Assembly: GCA_045105115.1 (NCBI GenBank)
Contig: JBGCDE010000005.1
Location: 1-22,596 of the forward strand
From: JAUIET01 sp045105115
GTDB taxonomy: Bacteria; Pseudomonadota; Gammaproteobacteria; Pseudomonadales; JAUIET01
Direction: 5' to 3'
DNA length: 22,596 nt
How positions within the stretch are numbered: the stretch's first letter is position 1; each line of letters opens with the position of its first letter. The notes beneath the pieces are model-generated. The model was not told the origin of the DNA and did no database searches. It worked only from the letters and a program-made list of their open reading frames with translations. This document shows positions 7,966 through 16,457 of this stretch, piece by piece. Position numbers and translations under genes: made by a program.

Positions 7966-10349
7966 CTATTAGCCGCTTTTGGTAGATTGTTAAGGGTGTC
8001 TTGCTGATTTTCTTCATCTTCTAACAGAAGATTGCTGGTTGCATAGTCGCGCCATTCCTTGCTGGCTAGCCATTTTAGCATTTCGGCTTCTTGCATAGGC
8101 TTGCAGACCAGATAGCCTTGCACATAATCACAGCCAAATTCTCTTAGGCGTGCGAGTTCCGCGCGTTCTTCAATACCTTCTGCAACAACGGTCATTTTTA
8201 GGTAATGCCCAAGTTCTATCGTAGAGCGAACAATAGCGCTGTCTTCTGCGCTGTCGAGCATATTGTTTACAAACACTTTATCAATCTTCAGTTCGTTCAC
8301 TGGTAAGTTAGCAACATAAGCGAGAGACGAATAGCCTGTACCATAGTCGTCAATCGACAAACGAATACCCATGTCATGCAGGCTTTGAACCATATCTCGA
8401 GCTTTGTCGGGGTCGTCCATCAACGCGCTTTCGGTGATCTCCAGGCATAGGTGGTCAACAGGCAGTTTGCTCTTATTAAGTGCATTCTGAACGATCGCTG
8501 ACAAGTTCGGGTTCAGCAAATCGCGCGACGATACATTGAGTGAAATTTTAATCGCCGTGCCCTGCTCGTGCCAATGACCTGCTTGCGCTATAGCGTTGTC
8601 TATCACCCAATGCGTGATCAATCGCACCGCACCCGTGTGCTCGGCAAAAGGAATGAACTCGTCGGGCGGGATAAATCCGCGCGTTGGGTGATTCCAGCGA
8701 ATTAACACTTCCATGTTAGGCGTGTCAGCCTGCCCAAGTGCCACTTTGGGCTGAAAATAAAGTTCGAATTCATTGTTGGCAACGGCTTTTCGAATATCAC
8801 CCAACAGTGAAAGATGAGTCTGTTTATAGGCGTCGGAATCCTGGTCGAAGAATGCGTACCCACTGCCTGAGCGCTTGGCTTCGTACATTGCGACGTCAGC
8901 GAAGCGTAATAAGGCGCTTGCTTCTGTGCTGTGCGTTGGATACGACGCTATGCCAATACTGCCACCAAGGTCGACATGCTGGTTTTTCATGGCAACTGGT
9001 TGTTCAAGTGCGCGCAATACTTTGCGGGCTATATCGATCACTCGACGCTTGTCGGCTGTGGGTAAGATTATGCCAAATTCATCTCCACCCAATCGGGCAA
9101 CAGTGTCGGACTTTCGCAATACGGCAAGCAAGCGTTTTGCAACCACACGCAGTGCGAAGTCGCCAGACTCATGGCCCAATACGTCGTTGATGAACTTGAA
9201 TCGGTCAAGATCGATCATCATGATGGTGAAAGGAGTTGGCGTTCGATCGCTAGTGGATACAGCGCGCGCAAGTCGTTCATTAAACATGGCGCGATTTGGC
9301 AAGCTTGTTAGGTTGTCAGAATAAGCCATGTGCATCATTTCTTCTTCGCGTAATGCAATGGCCTGATTCATTACATTTAAGGTGTAAGCCAGCTCTCCTA
9401 TTTCATCGTTGCGAGTAATTTCTACGGTCTTGGCGTAGTTACCCAGTTGTATTTCCTTGGCAAACTCGGCGAGCAGTTTAAGCGGATGGGAAACGGTTTT
9501 GGCAATAAAAAATCCACCGCCTAGTGAGAGCAGCAAACTAAAAGCGGCTAGTAAGGTAAGATTTGTTCGTAAGCCCGAAATGGCGTTGCCGGCGTGATCA
9601 GAGGATTTCTGAAGTACGGCGTAGATGGCAAGGTGTGGCTCGCCTAGCGGCATCACCATTGCTTTTACACCGCTTAACACAGAGTCTGTACTGCGAATTG
9701 ATTCTTCAGATTGCTCAGCGAGTAATATCGCGTATTCAGCAATTAAATCAGCAGGGTTATTGGTCGCATTTTTGTCTGTATCTTCATCGTTTGCAGTCTG
9801 GCGTGAGCTGCCTTCAAGGTTAATTCCCTGCGAGTGTTTGTTGATGAACGAGACGCTAAGGTTGGTAATGTCTTTGATTTCAGTGGCTGTTCTGTCATCG
9901 AGTTTTCGAGCAATACGCAGCCAGGCGCTGGCGCTGCCATCGCTAATAGGCACCATCACCTGATGATACAGACCTTTGCGAGTTCGAATAAAATCTTGAA
10001 AGCGCTGTTTCTCGGCGGCGTTTTCACTTGCTACGGCCAAGTGGTCTACTTTCAGCGGACCACGATAGCGCTCAAGCAAGGTATTCAGCACCGGTTTTTC
10101 TTTAGTGCGCAGGGCAGCCAAAACCTCTCTGTCAGCGGCAATTAATTTGCCGGCATTAACCCATGACTCTCGCTGAGCAACAAAATAGTGATCCACCATG
10201 CCGCGCGAGTCACGAAGCTGTTGAGCGGCTGCCTCATCACTGATCTGCGTGGTTGACGTGTTCATCAACACGAGCGCAATCAGCTGAACCAATATCAGCA
10301 GTGAGGAGAAGAAGAAAAGCAGCCGTGCTCTGAGGCTTTTGAAATCCAT
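7962..10349 (-). CDS. Membrane-bound GGDEF-EAL protein with HAMP domain (cyclic-di-GMP turnover)
   Basis: A 795-residue inner-membrane signalling protein. Two membrane helices (about 10-30 and 263-284) flank a periplasmic sensor region of about 230 residues of no clear family. A HAMP domain (283-335) follows, then GGDEF (about 340-500) and EAL (about 515-765). The cyclase motif GGDEF is intact at 421-425, with an RKSD inhibitory-site motif at 412-415. In the EAL domain the signature reads EVL (547-549) instead of EAL, but the metal and catalytic residues are present: E547, N605, E637, D667-D668, K688, E724 and Q744. Both cyclase and phosphodiesterase activity are therefore possible. The gene has no start-site partner nearby and converges on the decarboxylase gene with a 4-base stop overlap. 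The sensed ligand is unknown. Confidence 0.93.
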   Translation of the reverse strand: MDFKSLRARLLFFFSSLLILVQLIALVLMNTSTTQISDEAAAQQLRDSRGMVDHYFVAQRESWVNAGKLIAADREVLAALRTKEKPVLNTLLERYRGPLKVDHLAVASENAAEKQRFQDFIRTRKGLYHQVMVPISDGSASAWLRIARKLDDRTATEIKDITNLSVSFINKHSQGINLEGSSRQTANDEDTDKNATNNPADLIAEYAILLAEQSEESIRSTDSVLSGVKAMVMPLGEPHLAIYAVLQKSSDHAGNAISGLRTNLTLLAAFSLLLSLGGGFFIAKTVSHPLKLLAEFAKEIQLGNYAKTVEITRNDEIGELAYTLNVMNQAIALREEEMMHMAYSDNLTSLPNRAMFNERLARAVSTSDRTPTPFTIMMIDLDRFKFINDVLGHESGDFALRVVAKRLLAVLRKSDTVARLGGDEFGIILPTADKRRVIDIARKVLRALEQPVAMKNQHVDLGGSIGIASYPTHSTEASALLRFADVAMYEAKRSGSGYAFFDQDSDAYKQTHLSLLGDIRKAVANNEFELYFQPKVALGQADTPNMEVLIRWNHPTRGFIPPDEFIPFAEHTGAVRLITHWVIDNAIAQAGHWHEQGTAIKISLNVSSRDLLNPNLSAIVQNALNKSKLPVDHLCLEITESALMDDPDKARDMVQSLHDMGIRLSIDDYGTGYSSLAYVANLPVNELKIDKVFVNNMLDSAEDSAIVRSTIELGHYLKMTVVAEGIEERAELARLREFGCDYVQGYLVCKPMQEAEMLKWLASKEWRDYATSNLLLEDEENQQDTLNNLPKAANS

Positions 10350-10485
10350 GTGGTGCCAAGGTTGGGCAATATTATTTCTTTAAGCCTAGCAGTTGCACCT
10401 TGATATTCGCGTCATTTGCCTATTTATCCACCATAGCCTGACAGGTGGTATTTTTAGCCTGGTTCAGACCGCATTTGATTAAAAA

Positions 10486-11583
10486 TCAGAGGCTTGAGAG
10501 TGCAACCACCTGCGTTTTAGGCTGTGGATGCTGGTCAGCAAGCACCCAGCGCACGCACATGGTGCCATGGCTATGTCCCGATGTGTCCATCCAGTTATCA
10601 ACGGCTGGATTGCTGGCTGATACCACCAATCGAACCCGGCCATCATCATCTGCTATTGCTTGCCCGGAATTGATGTAAACCGAGCGATGAGAATAGTCCA
10701 GTGACTCGGCCCAGATGTTCGCCAGTTGAAAGTTCCAGTATTCGCATGCGGGCGGTTCCAGGTCGATCAGCAGAGCTTGGTCTGCTTCTAGTTGCCAGCG
10801 GCCCAGGTAAATCCTGACGTTGGGGTCACCACCTACTTTGCGATGTTGTTCCGCGGGCGGAAGATACAGTTCATTTGGTGCCGCGTGATTGGCCATATCC
10901 ACCACCCAGTCGGCGAACCAGCGCGCGGTACCCTTGCCATACTTAGAGGCGCCAATTAATTGCTGCGCAAATCGGTCCAGTTGCAATGGCGGTGGCGGGT
11001 CACTTGGCTCCAGACATTCAATATTGAGCAGTGCCTCACGCTCTACACGGCGATCAAGAAAAGTTTGGCGACACAAAACCTGAGAGGTGTCGTCAGCCAG
11101 TTGCAGCCAATTACCTGGGTGTTCCGTGCGACTGGCAATGATTTCAAAGTTGCCCTGCGCGTCCATTTCGAGCTCGGATGCATTCAAGTGCCCAGCGCCG
11201 CCTGTAATTTTGTCAACGGCAGAAAAGTTTTGATTTTGAGCAGCGAAGCTTATGTAATGAATATTGCCTCGATTGCCGGTGATTTTGTAATCGAACGCCG
11301 GTTTGATAGACGCGCCCACATAGTAATTGTCGGGGTTGTCCAGCCCCATTTTTACAAGATCGGGTTGGGTTCGAAACACCGGGTTGCGTGGCCCGGTCAA
11401 TTCAGCAAATGTGCTGATACCCGAGCGCGCTAGCCGCGACAAATAGCGAAGCCCCTCAACGCGGTCGAAATTATTCAGTTCCAGATCATCGCGCCGCAAG
11501 ATTTTTGCGGCATCTTTTAACTCATCACAAAATGTTTCCCATGCGGCGACTACTTCTTCAGTATTGTCAGTTTCAGCGTTCAC
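10486..11583 (-). CDS. DUF1214 domain protein
   Basis: A 365-residue protein whose C-terminal third matches DUF1214: YLGRWQLEADQALLIDLEPP, then EYWNFQLANIWAESLDY and a final DTSGHSHGTMCVRWVLA. No signal peptide or membrane helix is seen. The biochemical role of DUF1214 proteins is not established. The start is GTG at 11583, which forms a 4-base GTGA overlap with the stop of the sulfotransferase gene, so the two are translationally coupled and likely act in one pathway. The N-terminal 200 residues are less family-like and contain charged helices followed by beta-rich segments. The region 10350-10485 between this stop and the GGDEF-EAL start holds no gene and no clear terminator. Confidence 0.85.
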   Translation of the reverse strand: MNAETDNTEEVVAAWETFCDELKDAAKILRRDDLELNNFDRVEGLRYLSRLARSGISTFAELTGPRNPVFRTQPDLVKMGLDNPDNYYVGASIKPAFDYKITGNRGNIHYISFAAQNQNFSAVDKITGGAGHLNASELEMDAQGNFEIIASRTEHPGNWLQLADDTSQVLCRQTFLDRRVEREALLNIECLEPSDPPPPLQLDRFAQQLIGASKYGKGTARWFADWVVDMANHAAPNELYLPPAEQHRKVGGDPNVRIYLGRWQLEADQALLIDLEPPACEYWNFQLANIWAESLDYSHRSVYINSGQAIADDDGRVRLVVSASNPAVDNWMDTSGHSHGTMCVRWVLADQHPQPKTQVVALSSL

Positions 11584-12734
11584 AATGCCTCCCGTGAATA
11601 ATTGTCTTTGAAGGAATAAAACGAAAAGCGATCTCGAATCATGCTCTCGGTTAAACCAAAATCATCTAAGGTGTATTCATGCTTACCGTGCTTGTGTTGT
11701 GGATGATTCTGTATGTGATCCGAAAATGCGACACGTTGATCTTCGCGCATATTGAAATCAAAACGATCAAACACGCGTTCTATTAATCGCAATGGTTGGT
11801 GAATAAACTCTTTGTGGTTGTAGTCCATAAAGTGTTTTTCGTTGTGCAGGCGACGCTGCGCCAAGCCGCGCTCCAGAGATTGCGCGTAAAAATCCATCAC
11901 CGTTTTGGCTACCGCGCTTTGGTCTAAATGACTGGTGTCACCCATGTACATGCGCATTACCTGCTGGTTCATGCTGCTGATTGACGAGGTGACTCCTACA
12001 GGATCGCGGTGGCCCCAAACAAAAGAGGCGTCAGGGAATAAATCAAGAATGACGTCAATCGCCCACATATGCGCAGGTGCTTTTAATACCCAGCGTTTTC
12101 CGGGTCGTTGCCACTGCAGTACTTTCAAGAACAGTCGGTATTCTTCGTACATCCAATGCAGATCGCGATTTAAAAACCAGCTGTGGTAAGGCTCAAACAT
12201 GATTTCAAAACCAGTCTGCACGCCATCGAATGACAATTGATGCAACATCACGCATTCTTCGGGAGTGTCAGCATCCGCGTAATGAATTTTACGAAACTCG
12301 CTGCCTTCCAACGCCGCCATTTTTTCTACTACGGCCAGATAACGTGGGTCAGACTCGCCGGGTTTAAGCCCGGGGTAAGGTTCCGGATGCCGCAGCTCCC
12401 ATTGTGCCAGTGGTCTAGCGTCAGGGTCTTTCGCTAATACATTCAGTAGTGCAGATGTACCTGACCGAGGCAAACCGGTTACAAACAGCGGCGCTATAAT
12501 TTTCTCATCGAGAATTTCCGGGTGCTTCCTAATCGCTTCAAAAATTTTAAGGCGGCTAATGAGCTTCTTGTATTGAATTTTCAGAAGACGACTTTTGCCG
12601 GTCTCATCCGGGCAGCACTGGTCCAGAGTTTGAACGTATACGTCCAAACCTTCCAGACAGCGCTCGTCTCCGAGGTCAACCAAGCCTGTTTCTTCTCTGG
12701 CCTGGTCGACCAATTGCTGAACAACAGCGTGCAT
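11580..12734 (-). CDS. Sulfotransferase family protein (PAPS-dependent type)
   Basis: A 384-residue cytosolic sulfotransferase-fold protein that would move a sulfuryl group from PAPS to an alcohol or amine acceptor. The 5'-phosphosulfate loop GLPRSGTS lies at 87-94, WVLKAPAHM at 215-223, and the 3'-phosphate-binding motif WGHRDPVGVTSS at 240-251, in the right order and spacing. AAGGA precedes the ATG at 12734 at good distance. The stop codon shares GTGA with the start of the DUF1214 gene, and the small gene ending at 12794 lies 59 bases upstream on the same strand, so a three-gene operon is likely. The acceptor is unknown; this family is broad and some members may not be true sulfotransferases. 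Confidence 0.88.
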   Translation of the reverse strand: MHAVVQQLVDQAREETGLVDLGDERCLEGLDVYVQTLDQCCPDETGKSRLLKIQYKKLISRLKIFEAIRKHPEILDEKIIAPLFVTGLPRSGTSALLNVLAKDPDARPLAQWELRHPEPYPGLKPGESDPRYLAVVEKMAALEGSEFRKIHYADADTPEECVMLHQLSFDGVQTGFEIMFEPYHSWFLNRDLHWMYEEYRLFLKVLQWQRPGKRWVLKAPAHMWAIDVILDLFPDASFVWGHRDPVGVTSSISSMNQQVMRMYMGDTSHLDQSAVAKTVMDFYAQSLERGLAQRRLHNEKHFMDYNHKEFIHQPLRLIERVFDRFDFNMREDQRVAFSDHIQNHPQHKHGKHEYTLDDFGLTESMIRDRFSFYSFKDNYSREAL

Positions 12735-12793
12735 GAGCTTTCCTTAGGGGTATTGGCTAACGGGATCTGCAGTAACTAAACAGGTGCTTGGCC

Positions 12794-13096
12794 CTACAGT
12801 TCTGAGCGCATTTTCTGTTTTAAAGCTTTGCTAATCATGCCTTTGGCCAGCGCGTATTTCATTGGCAAGTCAATGGTCATATCAACTTGTGAGCCTTGGC
12901 CGCGATCAGTAACGCTCAGCTTCGCTTTGAAAAGTTTGCTTTTGGCTAAACCGCTAAGATTCTGTTCGTCAAAGCTGCAGTGGTATCCCGGGTCGATATC
13001 ACGAAATTCGGAAGAGTTTTCGACTACATCGCATACGCGCTCAAACGCCTCCTCAGCTGAGAGTCTGGATTGGTGGCTTACGGTGAATGAAGGCAT
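12794..13096 (-). CDS. Small protein, possibly PHA-system or START-like fold
   Basis: A 100-residue protein without signal peptide or membrane helix. Its pattern is an N-terminal strand with SHQSRLSAEEAFERV, a central strand pair, then LSVTDRGQGSQVDMTIDLP, and a C-terminal amphipathic helix rich in Lys. This shape resembles the polyhydroxyalkanoic-acid-system small proteins and also small START/SRPBCC-like lipid-binding domains; I cannot choose between them. AGGA stands seven bases before the ATG at 13096, supporting a real gene. It is the first gene of a probable operon with the sulfotransferase and DUF1214 genes, and it is divergent from rnr. The function is unassigned. Confidence 0.72.
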   Translation of the reverse strand: MPSFTVSHQSRLSAEEAFERVCDVVENSSEFRDIDPGYHCSFDEQNLSGLAKSKLFKAKLSVTDRGQGSQVDMTIDLPMKYALAKGMISKALKQKMRSEL

Positions 13097-13225
13097 AGTC
13101 TTATCCTAACAGCATTTGCCGCGCTGAGTGTTGCACCCGATAGACAGGTACAGTAGCAAGCCCACTGGTATTAATGTGTTAACGCTTCTTAAGGCTGGGC
13201 AGGCATAATAAGGCCTAGGCAGCAG

Positions 13226-15556
13226 ATGGCTGTTGCCACCCATCGAGACAGGACGCCAGTGCCAAGGAAGAAAGCTTCTAACTCCGATATAGGTGACGAT
13301 CCTCACGCAGAGCGTGAAGCTAGAAAATACTCGGAACCTATAGCCAGTCGCGAACACATACTCAAATTGCTCAAAAAAGCGGGCAAACCACTGAGTGAAC
13401 AACAGGTGGCCAAGGCTTTGAAGCTGTCTGTTGAGCAAGAGTTCGCGTTGAATCGGCGCTTAAAGGCGATGGTTCGTGATGGCCAATTGATGCGTAATCG
13501 CCGAAAAGCTTACGGCTTGATCGACAAAATGGACTTGATTCGTGGGCGTGTAATCGGCCATCGCGACGGCTTTGGATTCTTGCAACCGGAAGACGGCGGC
13601 GACGACTTGTTTCTTAGTCCCAGACAAATGCGCCAAGTATTCGACGGTGATCAGGTGCTGGCTCGAACCATAGGGTTTACCCGCCGAGGCCAGGCAGAAG
13701 CCCATATTGTCGAGATTCTCGAGCGAGTGCACACGCATATCGTCGGTCGACTGCAAGGCGAACAGGGTTATTGGTTTGTCACGCCGAACAATCAGAGAAT
13801 CAGCAATCACGTTATCGTGCCCAAGAAAGAGCGTGGCGGCGCGAGTAATGGCCAAATCGTATCCGTTGAAATACTGACTCCGCCGTCGATGGCGAGTCCT
13901 GCGACCGGCCGCATTGATGAAGTGCTAGGCGATGATTTGGCGCCTGGCATGGAAATAGATGTTGCTTTGCGAGCCCACGATATTCCCCATGTTTGGCCTT
14001 CAGATGTGCTGGAAGAAATGAAGGGCTTTCACGAGCAGGTGCAAGAGGAAGATAAACGGCACAGAGTTGATCTTCGCGAGTTACCGTTCGTGACGATTGA
14101 TGGTGAGGACGCCAGAGACTTTGATGACGCCGTGTGTGCGCAATCCAGAAAAGGCGGGGGCTGGCGCCTGCTGGTAGCGATTGCCGATGTGTCTCACTAT
14201 GTTCAGGTAGGCAGTGCCTTGGATAAGGAAGCCGCTCGCCGCGGTAATTCGGTGTATTTTCCTGGTCAGGTCATTCCGATGTTGCCGGAATTATTATCGA
14301 ATGGCTTGTGTTCACTGAACCCGGGCGTAGACCGTCTTTGTATGGTGTGCGACATGACTGTGTCGGCAAACGGACGCGTGTCTGGTTATACTTTTTACGA
14401 GGGCTTGTTTCGCTCGACTGCACGTCTTACCTATACCCAGGTAGGGCAGTATCTGGAGACTGGCAAACTTGCCAATAAGTCGCTGCATCCTGCTCTTGAT
14501 GAATTGCACAATGTCTATCAATGCCTGCGCCGTGCTCGTGTGCAGCGCGGTGCCATGGATTTTGAAACGCATGAAACACAAATTATATTTGGTGAAGATC
14601 GCAAGATAGAGCGCATAGTGCCGGTGGTGCGCAACGTCGCGCATAAGCTGATTGAAGAGTGCATGCTGGCGGCCAACGTATGCGCCGCACGATTTGTTGA
14701 ATCGCTGGAGTGGCCGGGGGTATTTCGTATCCATGAAGGGCCAAGCGGAGACAAGCTCACTAATTTGCGTGAATTTCTTGGCGAGCTGGGATTGAGTTTG
14801 GGCGGCGGCTCAAAACCAACACCGAAAGATTATTTGCAGTTGTCGGAAAAAACCAAAGAGCGTCCGGATGCTCACATTATTCAATCGATGATGCTGCGAT
14901 CGATGAGTCAGGCTGTTTATCACGTGGAAAACAAAGGCCATTTTGGCCTGGCGTATTCGGCGTACTCCCATTTCACTTCGCCAATTCGGCGCTACCCTGA
15001 TTTGTTGGTACACCGGGCCATTCGGGCAGCGGTACGGTCTCGCAAGGAAATAAAACAAGTGCAGCGCGTGAAAGGTGCGAAACCACTGGCCCTGCGCAAC
15101 ATCTTTCCGTATGGACCAGGAGAGATGCTACAAAACACCGAACACAGTTCGATGACCGAACGGCGTGCCGATGAAGCAACGCGCGATGTGGTTGCATTTC
15201 TGAAATGCGAGTTTCTTAGTGACCGGGTTGGTGAGGAATTTCCTGGCATCGTTAATGCGGTCACTGGCTTTGGTTTATTTGTTGAGCTGGAAGACATCTA
15301 CGTTGAAGGTTTGGTGCATGTCACCGCACTTGCCAATGACTATTATCACTTCGACGCCGCTCGGCAACGCTTGCAAGGAGAGCGCACCGGGGTCAGTTTT
15401 CACTTGGGTGATCGTCTTCAGGTTCGTTTGGTTGCTGTGAATCTCGACGAGCGGAAGATTGACCTCGAGCTGGTCGGCACGCATAAGAGTGGCAAGCAAA
15501 AACGCAGTGGTTCCGACACCAAAAAGAAGTCGTCAGCACGCAAAAAGCGTCGGTAA
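13226..15556 (+). CDS. rnr: Ribonuclease R
   Basis: A 776-residue 3'-to-5' exoribonuclease that degrades structured RNA. Domains in order are: a short basic N-terminal extension, a helix-turn-helix region (about 25-100) that lines up with the start of E. coli RNase R (DPHAEREARKYSEPIASRE), two cold-shock domains, the RNB catalytic domain, an S1 domain (about 645-725) and a Lys/Arg-rich tail. The catalytic aspartates are D292, D298, D300 and D301 in TIDGEDARDFDDAV. The Shine-Dalgarno site before ATG 13226 is weak (TAGG at about six bases), and the first roughly 20 residues go beyond the E. coli start. A CATAAT at 13204-13209 is a possible -10 element without a clear -35. It is followed directly by rlmB, as in many gammaproteobacteria. 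Confidence 0.97.
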   Translation: MAVATHRDRTPVPRKKASNSDIGDDPHAEREARKYSEPIASREHILKLLKKAGKPLSEQQVAKALKLSVEQEFALNRRLKAMVRDGQLMRNRRKAYGLIDKMDLIRGRVIGHRDGFGFLQPEDGGDDLFLSPRQMRQVFDGDQVLARTIGFTRRGQAEAHIVEILERVHTHIVGRLQGEQGYWFVTPNNQRISNHVIVPKKERGGASNGQIVSVEILTPPSMASPATGRIDEVLGDDLAPGMEIDVALRAHDIPHVWPSDVLEEMKGFHEQVQEEDKRHRVDLRELPFVTIDGEDARDFDDAVCAQSRKGGGWRLLVAIADVSHYVQVGSALDKEAARRGNSVYFPGQVIPMLPELLSNGLCSLNPGVDRLCMVCDMTVSANGRVSGYTFYEGLFRSTARLTYTQVGQYLETGKLANKSLHPALDELHNVYQCLRRARVQRGAMDFETHETQIIFGEDRKIERIVPVVRNVAHKLIEECMLAANVCAARFVESLEWPGVFRIHEGPSGDKLTNLREFLGELGLSLGGGSKPTPKDYLQLSEKTKERPDAHIIQSMMLRSMSQAVYHVENKGHFGLAYSAYSHFTSPIRRYPDLLVHRAIRAAVRSRKEIKQVQRVKGAKPLALRNIFPYGPGEMLQNTEHSSMTERRADEATRDVVAFLKCEFLSDRVGEEFPGIVNAVTGFGLFVELEDIYVEGLVHVTALANDYYHFDAARQRLQGERTGVSFHLGDRLQVRLVAVNLDERKIDLELVGTHKSGKQKRSGSDTKKKSSARKKRR

Positions 15557-16330
15557 TTGTTGAGCAATTCCTTGAGTACTGAACACGAACAATTGCAATG
15601 GGTGTATGGCTTCCACGCTGTTGAGGCCTTGTTAGATCGCCACCCTCGGCGTGTCAAGCAGCTCTACGTGCAGGATAACCGTGAAGATCAGCGTATTGCG
15701 TCACTGCTGAGTGCCGCCAGACAGGCAGGTGTTACCAGTACGGCTGTTAGTAAATCCGAATTGCAAGCGGTTGCCGATGGCAATCATCAGGGTGTTGCTG
15801 CGCAATGCTCACCAGCGCAGGTGCGTAACGAAAATGAGTTAGAAGACTACTTGTCGGGTTTATCAGGCAGTGCGCTGGTGTTGGTTCTGGATGGTGTGAC
15901 TGACCCGCATAACCTTGGCGCCTGTATTCGTTCTGCGGAAGCCGCAGGGGCGGATGCTGTAGTGATACCGAAAGATAAGTCAGCCGGGTTAAATGCCACG
16001 GTTCGTAAAGTGGCCTGTGGTGCGGCTGAATTGTTGCCGGTTTTCAGAGTGACCAACCTCGCACGCAGTCTGCGTCAGCTCAAGCGCATGGGGCTTTGGG
16101 TCTCTGGGTTGGCTGGAGAAGTGGAAAGCACGCTTTATGACCTTGATCTAACTGTACCAACTGTGTTGGTTATGGGCGCTGAGGGGAAAGGCTTGCGCCA
16201 GCTAAGCCGTAAGGAATGCGATTATCTGGTGAAGATACCAATGCCAGGTCGCGTTGAGAGTTTGAATGTCTCGGTGGGTGCAGGTGTTGCACTATTTGAG
16301 GCAAGTCGACAGCGCGCTGCGGCGGGCTAA
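15557..16330 (+). CDS. rlmB: 23S rRNA (guanosine-2'-O-)-methyltransferase RlmB
   Basis: A SPOUT-class methyltransferase that modifies G2251 in the peptidyl-transferase region of 23S rRNA. An N-terminal substrate-binding domain (about 15-90, starting VYGFHAVEALLDRHP) precedes the knotted catalytic domain (about 105-257). The three motifs are DGVTDPHNLGACIRSAE (112-128, with N119 and R125), LVMGAEGKGL (204-213, with E209) and IPMPGRVESLNVSVGAG (227-243). There is no ATG near the expected N-terminus. TTG at 15557 or TTG at 15572 are the candidates and neither has a good Shine-Dalgarno site, so the gene is probably translated by coupling to rnr, whose stop codon ends one base before 15557. Confidence 0.95.
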   Translation: MLSNSLSTEHEQLQWVYGFHAVEALLDRHPRRVKQLYVQDNREDQRIASLLSAARQAGVTSTAVSKSELQAVADGNHQGVAAQCSPAQVRNENELEDYLSGLSGSALVLVLDGVTDPHNLGACIRSAEAAGADAVVIPKDKSAGLNATVRKVACGAAELLPVFRVTNLARSLRQLKRMGLWVSGLAGEVESTLYDLDLTVPTVLVMGAEGKGLRQLSRKECDYLVKIPMPGRVESLNVSVGAGVALFEASRQRAAAG

Positions 16331-16396
16331 TCGGGCGTAAATCCGCGGTTCATACTGATTTGGGCGGACCATTCCCGCCATTGTCTGAACAATCTT

Positions 16397-16411
16397 GCCA
16401 TCGACGATGGC
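16397..16411. promoter_or_regulatory. Perfect 6-bp inverted repeat upstream of the CsgG-like gene
   Basis: GCCATC (16397-16402) and GATGGC (16406-16411) are separated by GAC. CAAT and ATTG flank them and could extend the stem imperfectly. The position, about 45 bases before the CsgG-like start, would suit an operator or a weak terminator of the rnr-rlmB transcript. A second weak hairpin, GGCGG/CCGCC (16362-16378), lies upstream. No T-run follows either one, so the role is open. Confidence 0.3.
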
Positions 16412-16457
16412 TATTGGTACCGTAAGCGCCTAAATCATGTTCAAAGGAGAAGTGCCC

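Noticed and set aside
8738..9324. Two open frames of about 150 codons antisense to the GGDEF-EAL gene
   Set aside because: They show no domain or motif, have Arg/Cys-rich composition typical of reverse-frame translation, and are covered by a well-supported gene.
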